Shown: positions 10,077 to 20,657 of the stretch, piece by piece
Layout of the letters: every line of letters starts with the position of its first letter
Numbering within the stretch: position 1 is the stretch's first letter
NCBI GenBank assembly: GCA_910579845.1
Contig: CAJTWL010000011.1
Span: forward strand, 14,125 to 78,124
Reading direction: 5' to 3'
Length of the DNA stretch: 64,000 nt
Source: an uncultured Muribaculaceae bacterium
GTDB taxonomy: Bacteria; Bacteroidota; Bacteroidia; Bacteroidales; Muribaculaceae
Made by a program: the position numbers and the translations under genes
Notes under the pieces: model-generated
What the model was told of the DNA's origin: nothing
What the model saw: only the letters and a program-made list of their open reading frames with translations
Databases searched by the model: none

Positions 10077-11605
10077 TAATGTTTGAAATGACGCATTCCT
10101 GTAAAGAGCATTGTGATTCCTTTCTCGTCAGCCTTCTTTATGGAATCCTCGTCACGGATGGATCCTCCGGGCTGAACAATAGCTGTAACACCATATTTGG
10201 AAGCGAATTCCACTGTGTCGTCAAATGGAAGGAATCCGTCGGAGGCAAGTACAAGACCTTCGGTGTGTCCTGCCGCTTTTGCCTCTTCAAGAGCTATCTC
10301 AGCCGAGCCGACGCGGTTCATCTGACCGGCTCCCACACCGACAGTCGCACCGTTCTTTACCACAACGATAGCGTTTGATTTGACATGTTTTACCACGCGC
10401 CATCCGAAGTTCATATCCTCAAGTTCACCCTCTGTCGGTTTGCGCTTTGTAACACACATATCGGATACAATCTCCTTGCATTCGGTGTCGGCATCCTGAA
10501 CGAGCAGACCGCCGGTCACTCCTACATACTGTTTCTGTTTCTTGTCGGATTTCTCCATCTTTACCTCAAGAATACGGAGATTCTTTTTGGAAGCGAATAC
10601 CTCAAGTGCCTCTTTCGAGAAAGAGGGAGCCATAACTATCTCAAGGAAGATCGGCTTCATGAGTTTTGCGGTCTCTCCGTCGAGTTCGCGGTTTATTGCC
10701 ACAATACCACCGTATATACTTACTTTATCAGCTTCGTAAGCTTTCTTCCATGCCTCGTTGATATCTTTGCCTATGGCTGCTCCACATGGATTCATATGTT
10801 TCAGACCTACAGCGAAAGGTTCGTCAAATTCTCGTACGATCTGCAATGCCGCGTTCGCATCCTGAATATTATTGTAGGAAAGCTCTTTGCCGCCGAGCTG
10901 TTTTGCATATGCTACGGAATAAGGCACTTCCGTATCGGAACGGTAGAACATAGCCTGCTGGTGGGGATTCTCGCCGTAACGGAGACTCTGGACTTCGTCG
11001 AATGCGAGGAACAGCTTCTCGTCGAGACCGGCCTGTCTGCGCATATATGTCGCGATATGGCTATCGTACAGGGCGGTGTGTGTATATGCTTTTGCGGAAA
11101 GTTTAAGGCGTGTCTCAAGTGTGGTGTTGCCTGTTTCGCGTATCTGACCAAGTATGGTTTCATAGTCTGACGGATCACATACTACTGTCACGTCCCTGAA
11201 ATTCTTGGCTGCGCTTCGGAGCATTGACGGTCCGCCTATGTCGATATTTTCCACTGCATCCTCCATAGTGACATCCTCCTTGGCGATTGTAGCTTCGAAA
11301 GGATAGAGATTCACACATACCATCTCTATCGTCCGGATGCCGTTGGCTTCAAGCTGAGCCATATGGTCGGCAAGATCGCGGCGACCTAACAGACCGCCAT
11401 GTACCTTAGGATGAAGGGTTTTAACACGACCGTCGCATATTTCCGGGAATCCGGTTACGTCACTGATATTGATAACATCCACTCCATTCTCACGAAGTTT
11501 TGTCATTGTTCCACCGGTTGCGATGATCTCCCAACCGAGTTCCTGAAGAGTCTTGGCAAATTCCACCACTCCCCTTTTGTCGCTTACGCTGATTAATGCA
11601 CGCAT
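10076..11605 (-). CDS. purH: Bifunctional AICAR formyltransferase / IMP cyclohydrolase
   Basis: The 509-aa enzyme performs the last two steps to IMP. The N-terminal MGS-like IMP cyclohydrolase domain begins ALISVSDKRGVVEFAK and has TGGT. The C-terminal formyltransferase domain has LRYGENPHQQAMFYR at about 211-225 and the catalytic Lys-His motif KHMNPCGAA near 270. Length is normal. It lies 13 bp after purM and its stop codon shares one base with the purD start. Confidence 0.97.
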   Translation of the reverse strand: MRALISVSDKRGVVEFAKTLQELGWEIIATGGTMTKLRENGVDVINISDVTGFPEICDGRVKTLHPKVHGGLLGRRDLADHMAQLEANGIRTIEMVCVNLYPFEATIAKEDVTMEDAVENIDIGGPSMLRSAAKNFRDVTVVCDPSDYETILGQIRETGNTTLETRLKLSAKAYTHTALYDSHIATYMRRQAGLDEKLFLAFDEVQSLRYGENPHQQAMFYRSDTEVPYSVAYAKQLGGKELSYNNIQDANAALQIVREFDEPFAVGLKHMNPCGAAIGKDINEAWKKAYEADKVSIYGGIVAINRELDGETAKLMKPIFLEIVMAPSFSKEALEVFASKKNLRILEVKMEKSDKKQKQYVGVTGGLLVQDADTECKEIVSDMCVTKRKPTEGELEDMNFGWRVVKHVKSNAIVVVKNGATVGVGAGQMNRVGSAEIALEEAKAAGHTEGLVLASDGFLPFDDTVEFASKYGVTAIVQPGGSIRDEDSIKKADEKGITMLFTGMRHFKH

Positions 11606-11618
11606 ATCTTTTTACTTG

Positions 11619-12644
11619 TTATTTCATTGTTACACCGGAGCCCTCGACAACTTTGCCGATTACGGAAGCTTTCTCTCCGCATCCGGTCAGAATCTCTATA
11701 GTGCGAGGTGCGTCTTCAGGCTTGACTGCCAGCACCATTCCTATACCCATATTGAAGATATTGAACATCTCGCGGTGAGGCACTTTGCCGAATTTTTCAA
11801 GAAGACGGAACACCGGAAGAATCTCCCATGATCCCTCTGTGATCTCAACCCCCTGACCCTGCTTGAGTATACGGGGGATATTCTCGTCAAAACCACCGCC
11901 GGTTATGTGTGCTATTCCATGCACATCGATCTCATCAAGCACACGGTGGATCTGCTTTACATATATTTTTGTTGGAGTAAGGAGCATCTCGCCGAGAGTC
12001 TGGTCTCCTGTTCCCTCATACTTCATGTCGTATTCGAGATCGCGGTCGGATACAATCTTTCTTACAAGACTGAATCCGTTGGAGTGTACGCCTGATGAAG
12101 CGATTCCGACAAGTAGGTCGCCAGGAGCCACTTTTGAGCAGTCGATAAGTTTGCTTTTCTCAACAGCGCCGACTGTGAAACCGGCTATATCGTATTCGCC
12201 TGCGGAATACATGCCGGGCATTTCAGCCGTTTCTCCACCGACGAGAGCGCAACCTGCCTGACGGCATCCTTCGGCCACGCCTGACACAATGGCTTCCACC
12301 ACAACCGGATGGTTCTTTCCTACAGCCACATAGTCAAGAAATACCAGTGGTTTCGCACCCTGTGCAAGAACATCATTGACGCACATCGCAACGGCATCGA
12401 TTCCTATGGTGTCGTGTTTGTCCATAGAGAACGCAATCTTGAGCTTGGTGCCCACGCCGTCGGTCCCGCTCACGAGTATAGGGTGTCTGTAACCTAAAGA
12501 TCCGAGGTCGAACATACCTCCGAACGCACCTATATTACCCATAGTGCCGGGGATGTTGGTGGAGGCGACATGTTTTTTGATTCTTGACACCACTTCGTAA
12601 CCTGCTTCCAGATTTACGCCTGATGCTTCATAACTTTTAGCCAT
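11619..12644 (-). CDS. purM: Phosphoribosylformylglycinamidine cyclo-ligase (AIR synthetase)
   Basis: The 341-aa enzyme closes the imidazole ring, turning FGAM into AIR with ATP. The PurM-type motifs are [15 protein letters not shown], the [18 protein letters not shown] segment, [11 protein letters not shown] and the C-terminal [13 protein letters not shown]. Length matches the family. The gap to purL is 14 bp and to purH 13 bp, so it is embedded in the operon. It uses the product of the adjacent PurL. Confidence 0.96.
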   Translation of the reverse strand: MAKSYEASGVNLEAGYEVVSRIKKHVASTNIPGTMGNIGAFGGMFDLGSLGYRHPILVSGTDGVGTKLKIAFSMDKHDTIGIDAVAMCVNDVLAQGAKPLVFLDYVAVGKNHPVVVEAIVSGVAEGCRQAGCALVGGETAEMPGMYSAGEYDIAGFTVGAVEKSKLIDCSKVAPGDLLVGIASSGVHSNGFSLVRKIVSDRDLEYDMKYEGTGDQTLGEMLLTPTKIYVKQIHRVLDEIDVHGIAHITGGGFDENIPRILKQGQGVEITEGSWEILPVFRLLEKFGKVPHREMFNIFNMGIGMVLAVKPEDAPRTIEILTGCGEKASVIGKVVEGSGVTMK

Positions 12645-12658
12645 ATATGTTAAGTTTA

Positions 12659-15600
12659 TCAGTTTTTTGATTTGAAATAGTTTACTGCGTTGGCAAACAG
12701 ATTCTGGTTCTTGTTGCCATGTATATTCTTCATCAGTCCTTCGCCATAGCGTTCCGAGTGCCCCATTTTTCCGAGAATTCTGCCATCGGGTGATATGATT
12801 CCTTCGATGGCTTCAGTAGAACCGTTCGGGTTTGCCGGAGATGTCATGGTTGCGTTACCCTCGGCATCGGCATATTGGAATGCTATCTGACCGTTTTTAC
12901 GCAACTGCTCGGCCAGTTTTGCATCCGCCATGAATTTACCTTCGCCATGTGAAGCGGCGATGCTGTGCAGATCGCCTGTCTTGAATCCGGCAAGCCAGGG
13001 TGAGGCTACGGATCCGACACGGGTGCTCACAATCTGGGAGATGTGACGGTTGATATCATTATGGAACAGAGTTGGAGACTCTGACGTCAGTTCTCCGATT
13101 TTGCCGAATGGCAGCAGACCTGATTTCACCAATGCCTGGAAACCGTTACAGATGCCGAGAATCAATCCGCCACGTTCCTGAAGGCGCTTGATCGCCGCCT
13201 TGACAGTATCGTTAAGAAGAATGTTGGCGATGAATTTACCGCTTCCGTCCGGTTCGTCGCCTGCCGAGAAGCCTCCGCTTATAGCCAGTATATGGCAATT
13301 GTCGATGTTCTCAGCCATCTCTTTTACACTCTTTTCTATGTCCTTGCCGGTGAGATTACAGAATACCTGCGATCTGACAACCGCTCCCTCGCGTTCAAAA
13401 GCCTTGGTCATGTCGTAGTCGCAGTTGGTGCCGGGGAAGAGCGGCAGGAACACTACAGGATGATCTGTCGGTTCGCCCTCCCATTTTGCAGTGTTGGGTC
13501 CGGAAGAGGCATTTTCCACTTTGCCCTCGATACCGCTGCGGTCCGGGTAGATTTCTGTGAATCTCTTTCTGTTCGCCTCGAATGCCTCCGGAATCGATAT
13601 CTCTGTGCCGTTCACTGTAATCAGACCGTTATCAGTCGTCTCTCCGATAAGTTTGGCATTCGGGAATGTGAGTTCCTGTTCGCTCTCTACAATCAGTGAG
13701 CCGTTTCCGTATGCGAACAGATCATCTTCATTTATGTTGACATTGGCACCGATGCCGTTGCCGAAGCTCATTTTTGCGATACCTTCTGCCACGCCGCCAA
13801 AACCGTTAGACCACGCTGAAATTATCTGGCGTGCCTCTATGGCTTTGCGCACATTCTCAAAATTGGATATCAGCATGTCTGTATCCGGAGCGAGGTCTGC
13901 TTTCGGAGTATGGCGTATAAGATAAATACGGTTTCCTGCAGCTTTGAACTCAGGACTTATCACCTTGCGGGCGTCTACTGTGCCGGCGGCGAATGCTATA
14001 AGTGTCGGGGGTACGTTAATGTCGTTGAATGTTCCGCTCATCGAGTCTTTACCGCCAATTGCCGCAAGCCCGAATGCGAGTTGCATGTTCAGAGCGCCAA
14101 GAAGGGCAGCAAGCGGTTTTCCCCAGGATATTTCCGAGTGCATGCGCTCGAAATATTCCTGAAAAGAGAATCTGAGATGACGGAAATCGGCTCCTGTAGC
14201 TGTAGCTTTTGCAAGTGCCTCTACCACAGCATAGCTTGATCCGTGATAAGGACTCCAGCTGCTTATGAACGGATTGAAACCGAATGTCATTATCGATGCT
14301 GTGTCTGTGTGGTGGCTTCCTACCGGAAGTTTCTGCACACTGACCTGTGCTTCTGTTCCCTGTGTCTTGCCGCCGAATGGCATAAGTACTGTCGAAGCTC
14401 CTATAGAGGAGTCGAACATTTCGGCGAGACCTTTCTGAGAAGTCACATTGTCATCAGCCAGATTGGAAAGGAATCTCTCTTTGAGATTCTTCCCTTTAGG
14501 TTCGCGAAGGAACGGATTCTTCTCCTCTACTCCGCCGATACGTGCTTTTGCGAAATGCCGTGCACCGGCAGAGTCGATAAACTCGCGTTTGAGATCGGCA
14601 ACAAGTCCGCTGTTGTAATACATTCTCATTCTGCCTGAGTCGGTAACGTCAGCGACATGGCGCACTTCTATATTCTCTTCATGGCAATAGCGCTCGAATT
14701 CCTCGCGGTCTTGAGGCTCCACTACCACCGACATGCGTTCCTGCGATTCACTGATAGCAAGTTCTGTGGGGTTCAGTCCGGAGTATTTTGTGGTGACGCG
14801 GTCAAGATATATGTCGAGACCGTCGGTAAGCTCACCTATCGCGACACTGACACCTCCGGCGCCGAAGTCATTCGATTTCTTGATAAGACGTGTTACCTCC
14901 GGACGGCGGAAGAGACGGGATATCTTGCGCTCCTCAGGTGCGTTTCCTTTCTGTACCTCACTGCCGCATTCTTCCAGAGATGAAGCATTGTGTTCTTTTG
15001 AACTTCCGGTTGCCCCTCCGATTCCGTCACGACCGGTTCTGCCACCGAACATCAGGATCACATCGCCCGGCACGGGACGTTCGCGACGCACATCGGAAGC
15101 TTTTACAGCTCCGGCAACGGCACCGACTTCCAGACGTTTTGCAACATATCCCGGATGATATATCTCGCGCACGTGCGTTGTGGCAAGACCTATCTGGTTA
15201 CCGTAAGAAGAATAGCCGTGAGCGGCTTTCAGAGTGATGACACGTTGGGGTAGTTTGCCATCCATTGTCTCGGAAACAGGTTTATAAATGTCTCCTGCAC
15301 CGGTTACGCGCATCGCCTGATATACATAGCTTCGTCCGCTCAGCGGGTCGCGGATGGCACCGCCAAGACAAGTGGACGCACCGCCGAAAGGTTCGATTTC
15401 TGTCGGGTGGTTGTGTGTCTCGTTCTTGAATTGCAACAGCCAGCGTTCCGGATTTCCGTCAACATCTATGTCTACATATATTGAACATGCGTTGTTCTCC
15501 TCGCTCTGCTCAAGGTCTTCCAGAAGACCTTCCTTGCGCAGATATCGTGCACCAATTGTAGCAAGATCCATCAGACACAGGCTCTTGTTTTCGCGACCGA

Positions 15601-16375
15601 GTCCTTTGCGTATATTTTTCCATTCCTCAATGGTATCTTTCAGGGTGTCGGATATTATTGAATCGTCAACCTGTATGTCTGTGAGCTCGGTTGTAAATGT
15701 GGTGTGCCGGCAATGGTCGCTCCAATAAGTGTCGAGTATTCTCAACTCTGTCTCATTCGGATCACGGTTCTCTGCTGTGAAGTAGTTTACCACCTCCATC
15801 AGGTCATCGGCGTTCATTGCCAGCCCCATCTCCTTACAATAGGCAGGAGCCTTCTCTGCGGTAATTTTGCGGAATCCTTCAAGTACAGGTACCGGTTTCA
15901 CCTCGGCACGCTCCGAGCGTTCGAGACGGTCAAGATTCTTTTCGCGTGATTCAATGCTGTTGATACAGTAATGGGCGATTTTTTTCATCTCCTCCTCCCC
16001 TACGGAAGAGTCGAAAATCATCAGCTTGGCACTGCTTATCTCTATGTCTGCATTAGGGTCGATAAGGCGCACACACTCCTGAGCGGAGTTTGCACGGGCG
16101 TCGAACTGTCCGGGGAGGCTTTCGATCGCCAGATACGGCATTCCGTTTGTTTCGAGAGTCTCGGTTACAGTATCGGTCGCCGGCTCACCGAATACGCGGT
16201 AGCTGCTTTTGTCTATCAGTTCACGGTCGAAACCGAAAAGATCATAGACGCATATCAGTCTCATATCTTTGATCTGTAGACCGAGGTTGTCGTTGAGTTC
16301 GCGACGGAGGCTCTCGGTCTGAGTGCGGAATTCCGGACGCTTCTCGACATATATCCTGTTTTTGTTGCTGTTCAT
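12659..16375 (-). CDS. purL: Phosphoribosylformylglycinamidine synthase, large single-chain type
   Basis: The 1238-aa enzyme converts FGAR, glutamine and ATP to FGAM. It is the large fused form that includes the PurS-like N-terminus, the two synthetase halves ([19 protein letters not shown] near 320, and [14 protein letters not shown] further on) and a C-terminal class I glutaminase ([10 protein letters not shown] with the nucleophilic Cys, and ASHGEGKF with the His). Separate purS and purQ genes are therefore not needed, and none are seen. It follows purE by 30 bp. Confidence 0.97.
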   Translation of the reverse strand: MNSNKNRIYVEKRPEFRTQTESLRRELNDNLGLQIKDMRLICVYDLFGFDRELIDKSSYRVFGEPATDTVTETLETNGMPYLAIESLPGQFDARANSAQECVRLIDPNADIEISSAKLMIFDSSVGEEEMKKIAHYCINSIESREKNLDRLERSERAEVKPVPVLEGFRKITAEKAPAYCKEMGLAMNADDLMEVVNYFTAENRDPNETELRILDTYWSDHCRHTTFTTELTDIQVDDSIISDTLKDTIEEWKNIRKGLGRENKSLCLMDLATIGARYLRKEGLLEDLEQSEENNACSIYVDIDVDGNPERWLLQFKNETHNHPTEIEPFGGASTCLGGAIRDPLSGRSYVYQAMRVTGAGDIYKPVSETMDGKLPQRVITLKAAHGYSSYGNQIGLATTHVREIYHPGYVAKRLEVGAVAGAVKASDVRRERPVPGDVILMFGGRTGRDGIGGATGSSKEHNASSLEECGSEVQKGNAPEERKISRLFRRPEVTRLIKKSNDFGAGGVSVAIGELTDGLDIYLDRVTTKYSGLNPTELAISESQERMSVVVEPQDREEFERYCHEENIEVRHVADVTDSGRMRMYYNSGLVADLKREFIDSAGARHFAKARIGGVEEKNPFLREPKGKNLKERFLSNLADDNVTSQKGLAEMFDSSIGASTVLMPFGGKTQGTEAQVSVQKLPVGSHHTDTASIMTFGFNPFISSWSPYHGSSYAVVEALAKATATGADFRHLRFSFQEYFERMHSEISWGKPLAALLGALNMQLAFGLAAIGGKDSMSGTFNDINVPPTLIAFAAGTVDARKVISPEFKAAGNRIYLIRHTPKADLAPDTDMLISNFENVRKAIEARQIISAWSNGFGGVAEGIAKMSFGNGIGANVNINEDDLFAYGNGSLIVESEQELTFPNAKLIGETTDNGLITVNGTEISIPEAFEANRKRFTEIYPDRSGIEGKVENASSGPNTAKWEGEPTDHPVVFLPLFPGTNCDYDMTKAFEREGAVVRSQVFCNLTGKDIEKSVKEMAENIDNCHILAISGGFSAGDEPDGSGKFIANILLNDTVKAAIKRLQERGGLILGICNGFQALVKSGLLPFGKIGELTSESPTLFHNDINRHISQIVSTRVGSVASPWLAGFKTGDLHSIAASHGEGKFMADAKLAEQLRKNGQIAFQYADAEGNATMTSPANPNGSTEAIEGIISPDGRILGKMGHSERYGEGLMKNIHGNKNQNLFANAVNYFKSKN

Positions 16376-16405
16376 TATATTTGGAAAAATTCAGAATAAG
16401 ATTAA

Positions 16406-16873
16406 TCAGATTTTAGATTCGAGTACCTTGCGGGCTTGTTCGGCACGGAAATTATCAAGTTTGTCTTTCAGTTCCATGTCAGTGACTGCCATCATCTCGA
16501 CAGCGAGCAAAGCGGCATTCTTTGCGCCGTCAATTCCCACGGTAGCAACCGGTATGCCCGGAGGCATCTGCACCATTGACAGCAGAGAGTCAAGACCTTC
16601 GAGACTTCTGGACTTTACCGGCACGCCGATTACTGGCAGAGTAGTGAATGCGGCAACAACACCTGCAAGATGTGCGGCACCACCGGCTCCGGCTATGATT
16701 GAATAAAGTCCTCGGTCGCGTGCTCCGGAAGCCCATGCTTCAAGTTCTGCGGGAGTACGGTGTGCACTAAGCACTTTCTTTTCATATTCGATTCCAAAAG
16801 TGTCAAATAGGTCGGCGGCGGCTTTCATTACCGGCCAGTCGCTTGTCGACCCCATTACAATTCCAGCTTTCAT
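16406..16873 (-). CDS. purE: N5-carboxyaminoimidazole ribonucleotide mutase
   Basis: The protein is 155 aa from the ATG at 16871-16873, giving [16 protein letters not shown], the usual class I PurE start with the SDW substrate motif. A longer open frame reaches 16930, but those 19 extra residues run into a hairpin and U-rich tract, so the internal start is preferred. It converts N5-CAIR to CAIR. It is the first gene of the purine operon. Motifs [12 protein letters not shown] and [11 protein letters not shown] are kept. Confidence 0.95.
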   Translation of the reverse strand: MKAGIVMGSTSDWPVMKAAADLFDTFGIEYEKKVLSAHRTPAELEAWASGARDRGLYSIIAGAGGAAHLAGVVAAFTTLPVIGVPVKSRSLEGLDSLLSMVQMPPGIPVATVGIDGAKNAALLAVEMMAVTDMELKDKLDNFRAEQARKVLESKI

Positions 16874-16905
16874 TTTTATATTCAGTAGTAATTCTATTGG
16901 TTTCA

Positions 16906-16945
16906 GAAAACAAAAATTGGCGTCAGACACACTCGTCTAACGCCA
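16906..16945 (-). terminator. Hairpin plus U-tract ahead of purE (terminator or attenuator)
   Basis: Read on the minus strand, TGGCGT-AGAC (16945-16935) pairs with GTCT-ACGCCA (16928-16918), then AATTTTTGTTTT follows. It lies 33 bp before the purE start. It either ends the upstream pyr transcript or, if purE is transcribed from the candidate -7 box at 17096-17103, acts as an attenuator in the purine leader. The sequence alone does not decide between these. Confidence 0.65.
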
Positions 16946-17095
16946 CAATTCAGTTGACTGTCAAATTTATTTTTTCGCGCATGCACCCGTAAAATGACGC
17001 ACAAGTTGACTTGCGCTTGCTTTGAATAGGATGTATTGTCTGTCGCGATTGTTGTTTTAAAATTATCTTCATCTCCAAAGTGGAAAATTAAATTA

Positions 17096-17103
17096 CAAAG
17101 TTA
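17096..17103 (-). promoter_or_regulatory. Candidate -7 box for the purine operon
   Basis: TAACTTTG on the minus strand is a perfect TAnnTTTG. No clear TTTG sits 19-20 nt upstream, so the call is weak. It would give a leader of about 216 nt that contains a G-C rich stem near 16985-17015 and the terminator-like hairpin at 16918-16945. Confidence 0.4.
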
Positions 17104-17153
17104 GTGAAAATAATCGATATTTTCCATCTCTTAAGTGGAGTATTTTGATAAAA

Positions 17154-18239
17154 TTATTTCTCTTTTGATTCGCAATAAGCGCAACGGTAGCTCTCAATGC
17201 CGTCATCGCACGGACGGAACAGAGTCTCGACATTTTCCATGTTTGATATGCAGCGGCGGTTCGAGCAGCGTTTGCTGTTTACAACCGTACCGTCCGGCAG
17301 CTTGTAGCCGAGTTCGGGATTCTCTTCAGCCCATTTCAGAAGAGTAAGAATAAGAGCCATTCTAACGAATTTGCCGTTCTCTACCTGACGGAAATAAGCG
17401 GCTCTCGGATCATTGTCCACTTCGACAGTGATTTCGTTGACACGAGGTAGCGGATGAAGCACACGCAGAGTATCTTTGCCTGTGGCCAGTTTCTCAGGAG
17501 TGAGAATAAATGAATCCTTTACACGGTCAAACTCGTCTTCATCAAGGAAACGTTCCTTCTGTACGCGGGTCATGTACAGTATGTCGAGTTCGGGCATCAC
17601 CTCTTCCATTGTCTGCACTTCGCGGTAGTCTACACCGTGCTTGTCGCATACTTCGAGTTTCATGTAATCCGGCAGGCGAAGCTGTTCAGGAGCGATAAGC
17701 ACCACTTTTATGCCTGTATGGCGGGAGAGTGCTTTGATAAGGGAGTGTACAGTGCGTCCGAAACGCAGGTCTCCGCAGAATCCGATTGTCAGGTTGTCCA
17801 GTCGTCCGAGTTCGCGTTTGATAGTAAGTAGGTCGGTGAGAGTCTGTGTCGGATGGGCGTGCGATCCGTCACCGGCGTTGATTACCGGGATTCGTGCGTT
17901 GCGTGCCGCTACCAGTGCCGCTCCCTCCTCGAAATGCCGCATGGCGATGATGTCTGCAAAACAACTGATTACCTTCACAGTATCGGCTACTGTCTCTCCT
18001 TTGCTTACAGATGTGTTCTGTGCATCGGAAAAGCCGAGTACATTGCCGCCTAATTCCATCATCGCCGCCGTGAAGCTGAGGCGGGTACGGGTCGATGGTT
18101 CATAAAAAAGTGTTGCCAGCTTTTTCCCTTTGCAGGCGTCGGAATATTTCTGACGGTTGGCAATGATGTCGAGAGCAAGGTCTACAATATCTTCTGTCTC
18201 CTTGCGTGTCAGATCTGTAGGATCAATCAGATGTCTCAT
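17154..18239 (-). CDS. pyrB: Aspartate carbamoyltransferase with fused PyrI-like zinc ribbon
   Basis: The 361-aa protein condenses carbamoyl phosphate and aspartate, the second step of UMP synthesis. The carbamoyl-phosphate loop STRTR is at 49-53 and HPLPR at 262-266. Normal PyrB ends near residue 310. Here about 50 more residues follow, with Cys325-X4-Cys330-X22-Cys353-X2-Cys356 and the flanking CISNMENV and CAYCES. This mirrors the zinc site of the E. coli regulatory chain PyrI (CX4C, X23, CX2C). The allosteric nucleotide-binding domain of PyrI is absent, and no separate pyrI is seen. It is last in the pyr operon, 31 bp after pyrE. Confidence 0.93.
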   Translation of the reverse strand: MRHLIDPTDLTRKETEDIVDLALDIIANRQKYSDACKGKKLATLFYEPSTRTRLSFTAAMMELGGNVLGFSDAQNTSVSKGETVADTVKVISCFADIIAMRHFEEGAALVAARNARIPVINAGDGSHAHPTQTLTDLLTIKRELGRLDNLTIGFCGDLRFGRTVHSLIKALSRHTGIKVVLIAPEQLRLPDYMKLEVCDKHGVDYREVQTMEEVMPELDILYMTRVQKERFLDEDEFDRVKDSFILTPEKLATGKDTLRVLHPLPRVNEITVEVDNDPRAAYFRQVENGKFVRMALILTLLKWAEENPELGYKLPDGTVVNSKRCSNRRCISNMENVETLFRPCDDGIESYRCAYCESKEK

Positions 18240-18270
18240 TGTTGTTCTAATTTTTGTGGAAAGAGATTTT

Positions 18271-18924
18271 TTATTTGGAAAGAAGTGAAATCCAGGATTC
18301 GTCGGAGGGATTGTTGCGGAAAGTCTTCACTGCCTCGGCGGCCTTGGTATCGATGTAGTTCTCTTCAACAGCGACTTCGAGAAGAGTATCGAGATTCGAG
18401 AGTGAAATATTCTTCACATTTGCGGCTTCAAGTCTGTCAAGACCTTTTTTCATTCCATATGTAAAGATAGACACAACACCCAGAACCTCGGCTCCCGCTT
18501 CGCGGAGAGCATCCACAACATCTATACAGCTTCCTGCCGTGGAGATGAGATCTTCTATAACCACGACTTTTGTGCCCGGTTCAAGTTTCCCTTCGATGCG
18601 GTTGTTTCGTCCGTGGTCTTTTGCACTTCCTCGTACATATCCCATAGGTTTGTCAAGAATCCATGCCGCGATGGCCGCGTGCGCGATTCCGGCTGTAGAT
18701 GTACCCATCAGAGACTCTGCTTCGGGATATTCTTTCTTTACGGTCTCGGCAATGGCATTCTCCACTACTTTGCGTGCTTCAGGATTAGAAAGTATCAGGC
18801 GGTTGTCGCAATAAATGGGGCTTTTTATTCCGCTTGCCCAAGTAAAGGGTTCTGCAGGACTCAGGAATACGGCCTTTATCTTCAGCAGGCTTTTGGCGAC
18901 TGCTCTTTCAATATCTTTATTCAT
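18271..18924 (-). CDS. pyrE: Orotate phosphoribosyltransferase
   Basis: The 217-aa enzyme joins orotate to PRPP to form OMP. The type I PRTase signature VVVIEDLISTAGSCIDVVDA is present near residues 120-140, and KSPIYCDNRLILS near residues 34-46. Length is within the family range. It is 44 bp after pyrF and 31 bp before pyrB in the same operon. Confidence 0.95.
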   Translation of the reverse strand: MNKDIERAVAKSLLKIKAVFLSPAEPFTWASGIKSPIYCDNRLILSNPEARKVVENAIAETVKKEYPEAESLMGTSTAGIAHAAIAAWILDKPMGYVRGSAKDHGRNNRIEGKLEPGTKVVVIEDLISTAGSCIDVVDALREAGAEVLGVVSIFTYGMKKGLDRLEAANVKNISLSNLDTLLEVAVEENYIDTKAAEAVKTFRNNPSDESWISLLSK

Positions 18925-18968
18925 ATTCTGTATCTTCTTTAATTAAAGGAATTAATCGTATAAAGGGG

Positions 18969-19664
18969 TTAGTCGCAGAAATCCTTTACGCAGCGACGAT
19001 ATGCGGCTACAGGATCTTCTGATGCGGTGATGGGTCTACCGACAACAATGAAGTCGGAACCGATTTCGCGTGCCCGTGCGGGGGTGGTGATGCGCACCTG
19101 GTCATCGGCCGCTGAGTCTGCAAAGCGTATGCCAGGTGTGATTGTGAGGAAATCCTTGCCACACGCATCTTTGACAATGCCAGCCTCCAGAGGCGAACAG
19201 ACAACACCGTCGAGTCCGGCTTCCGCCGCATTTTTTGCATACTGTATGATTGTGTCACCGATTGTGGCGTCGATCAGCAATTGTTTGCGCATAGCCTCCT
19301 CGGATGTACTGGTAAGCTGTGTCACCGCAATCAGCAACGGGCGTGAGCCGTCTTCACGGGTAAGACCCTCTTTGGCGGCACGCATCATCTCGATAGTGCC
19401 GGCAGCGTGTACGTTCACCATGTCAACATCCAGAGCGGACAGAACTTTCATTGCTTTACGCACTGTGTTCGGAATATCGTGGAGTTTAAGGTCAAGAAAA
19501 ATCTTGTGACCTCTTCTTTTGATCTCTTTTACAATATCCGGACCGGCACCGTAAAAGAGTTCCATGCCAATTTTCAGAAAAGGTTTCTCATCCTTGAATT
19601 TGTCAAGAAAAGCCAATGTCGCCTCAGTCGAGGGGAAATCGCAGGCTATGATAACGTCGCGCAT
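18969..19664 (-). CDS. pyrF: Orotidine 5'-phosphate decarboxylase
   Basis: The 231-aa TIM-barrel enzyme converts OMP to UMP. The catalytic Asp-Lys-Asp array lies in [13 protein letters not shown] near residues 58-70. [15 protein letters not shown] at the N-terminus supplies another substrate Asp. The C-terminal phosphate-gripping segment is [11 protein letters not shown]. It sits between pyrD and pyrE; the 78-bp gap to pyrD holds a short tandem-repeat array. Confidence 0.95.
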   Translation of the reverse strand: MRDVIIACDFPSTEATLAFLDKFKDEKPFLKIGMELFYGAGPDIVKEIKRRGHKIFLDLKLHDIPNTVRKAMKVLSALDVDMVNVHAAGTIEMMRAAKEGLTREDGSRPLLIAVTQLTSTSEEAMRKQLLIDATIGDTIIQYAKNAAEAGLDGVVCSPLEAGIVKDACGKDFLTITPGIRFADSAADDQVRITTPARAREIGSDFIVVGRPITASEDPVAAYRRCVKDFCD

Positions 19665-19680
19665 AATCTTTAAATTTTAT

Positions 19681-19733
19681 AGGGTCTTTAGAGTCCTTAG
19701 AGTCTTTAAGGACTTTAAGGTCTTTAGGGACTT
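19681..19733. repeat. Short tandem array of a 9-bp unit (copy 1 of 4)
   Basis: A degenerate array of the unit GGTCTTTAA/GGACTTTAA fills the pyrF-pyrD gap. The same unit recurs at 36395-36464, 41771-41816 and 43166-43212, always between genes. The CTTTAAG core is nearly self-complementary. Confidence 0.75.
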
Positions 19734-19742
19734 TTGTTTCTT

Positions 19743-20657
19743 TTAAATTTTCAAATCTCTCAGATTCCGGATACCGAGTTCAGACATACGGGAGGGGAGT
19801 GCCTTTACAATGTCTGCACAGGCATAAGGATTTATAAGGTTTGCCGATCCCACTTCCACAGCCGACGCTCCTGCCATCATCATCTCCAGTACGTCATCGG
19901 CAGTGGATACACCACCGCAACCGATTATCGGGATACTTACAGCGTTGCTTACCTGCCACACCATTCTGACTGCCACGGGGAACACAGCAGGACCGGAGAA
20001 TCCGCCCATAACGTTTGCAATCACAGGCTGACGGCGTTTTATGTCGATACGCATTCCGAGCAGAGTGTTGATCAGACAGAGTCCGTCGGCACCGGCGTCC
20101 TCTGCCGCTTTGGCTATCGCCACTATGTCGGTGACATTGGGCGTGAGCTTTATGTATACCGGTTTGGATGTCACTTTCTTTACTTCCTCTGTAACTTTGC
20201 CTACCATCACCGTATCGGTTCCGAAGCTCATTCCTCCGCCATGTACATTCGGACAGCTGACATTGAGTTCTATGATATCTATATCGGGACATTTATCGGC
20301 ACGCATACAGCATTCGCGATATTCGTCGACCGAGAATCCGCTTATATTCGCTATAAGCGCGTTGTTGAAAACCTTTCTAAGTTCCGGAATCTCATCACTG
20401 ATGACTTTGTCGATTCCCGGGTTCTGCAGACCTACGGAATTTATCAGTCCGTCGTTGCATTCAGCCACCCGGGGAAGCGGGTTTCCCTGACGGGGATGCA
20501 GGGTAGTGCCTTTGATTGATATTCCTCCGAGAAGATTGAGGTCGTAGAATTCCGACATGACATATCCGAAGGCAAAGCATCCGCTTGCCGGTATCACCGG
20601 ATTCGGAAGCTTCACGCCACTTAGTTCAACGCCTGTGTCTATATCTTTTATTTCCAT
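19743..20657 (-). CDS. pyrD: Dihydroorotate dehydrogenase, catalytic subunit (class 1B type)
   Basis: The 304-aa FMN barrel oxidises dihydroorotate to orotate. Motifs are NPVIPASGCFAFGY, the active-site loop LNVSCPNVHGGG with the base Cys (class 1 type), KLTPNV and IIGCGGVSTADDVLEMM. The Cys base and the partner PyrK domain in the overlapping upstream gene point to the NAD-linked 1B enzyme. Its start overlaps the pyrC-pyrK stop by 10 bp, so the two parts of the complex are translated together. Confidence 0.95.
   Translation of the reverse strand: MEIKDIDTGVELSGVKLPNPVIPASGCFAFGYVMSEFYDLNLLGGISIKGTTLHPRQGNPLPRVAECNDGLINSVGLQNPGIDKVISDEIPELRKVFNNALIANISGFSVDEYRECCMRADKCPDIDIIELNVSCPNVHGGGMSFGTDTVMVGKVTEEVKKVTSKPVYIKLTPNVTDIVAIAKAAEDAGADGLCLINTLLGMRIDIKRRQPVIANVMGGFSGPAVFPVAVRMVWQVSNAVSIPIIGCGGVSTADDVLEMMMAGASAVEVGSANLINPYACADIVKALPSRMSELGIRNLRDLKI

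Noticed and set aside
16874..16930. Longer N-terminus for PurE
   Set aside because: The 19 additional residues would be read through the hairpin and its U-tract; the internal ATG gives the standard PurE start [13 protein letters not shown].
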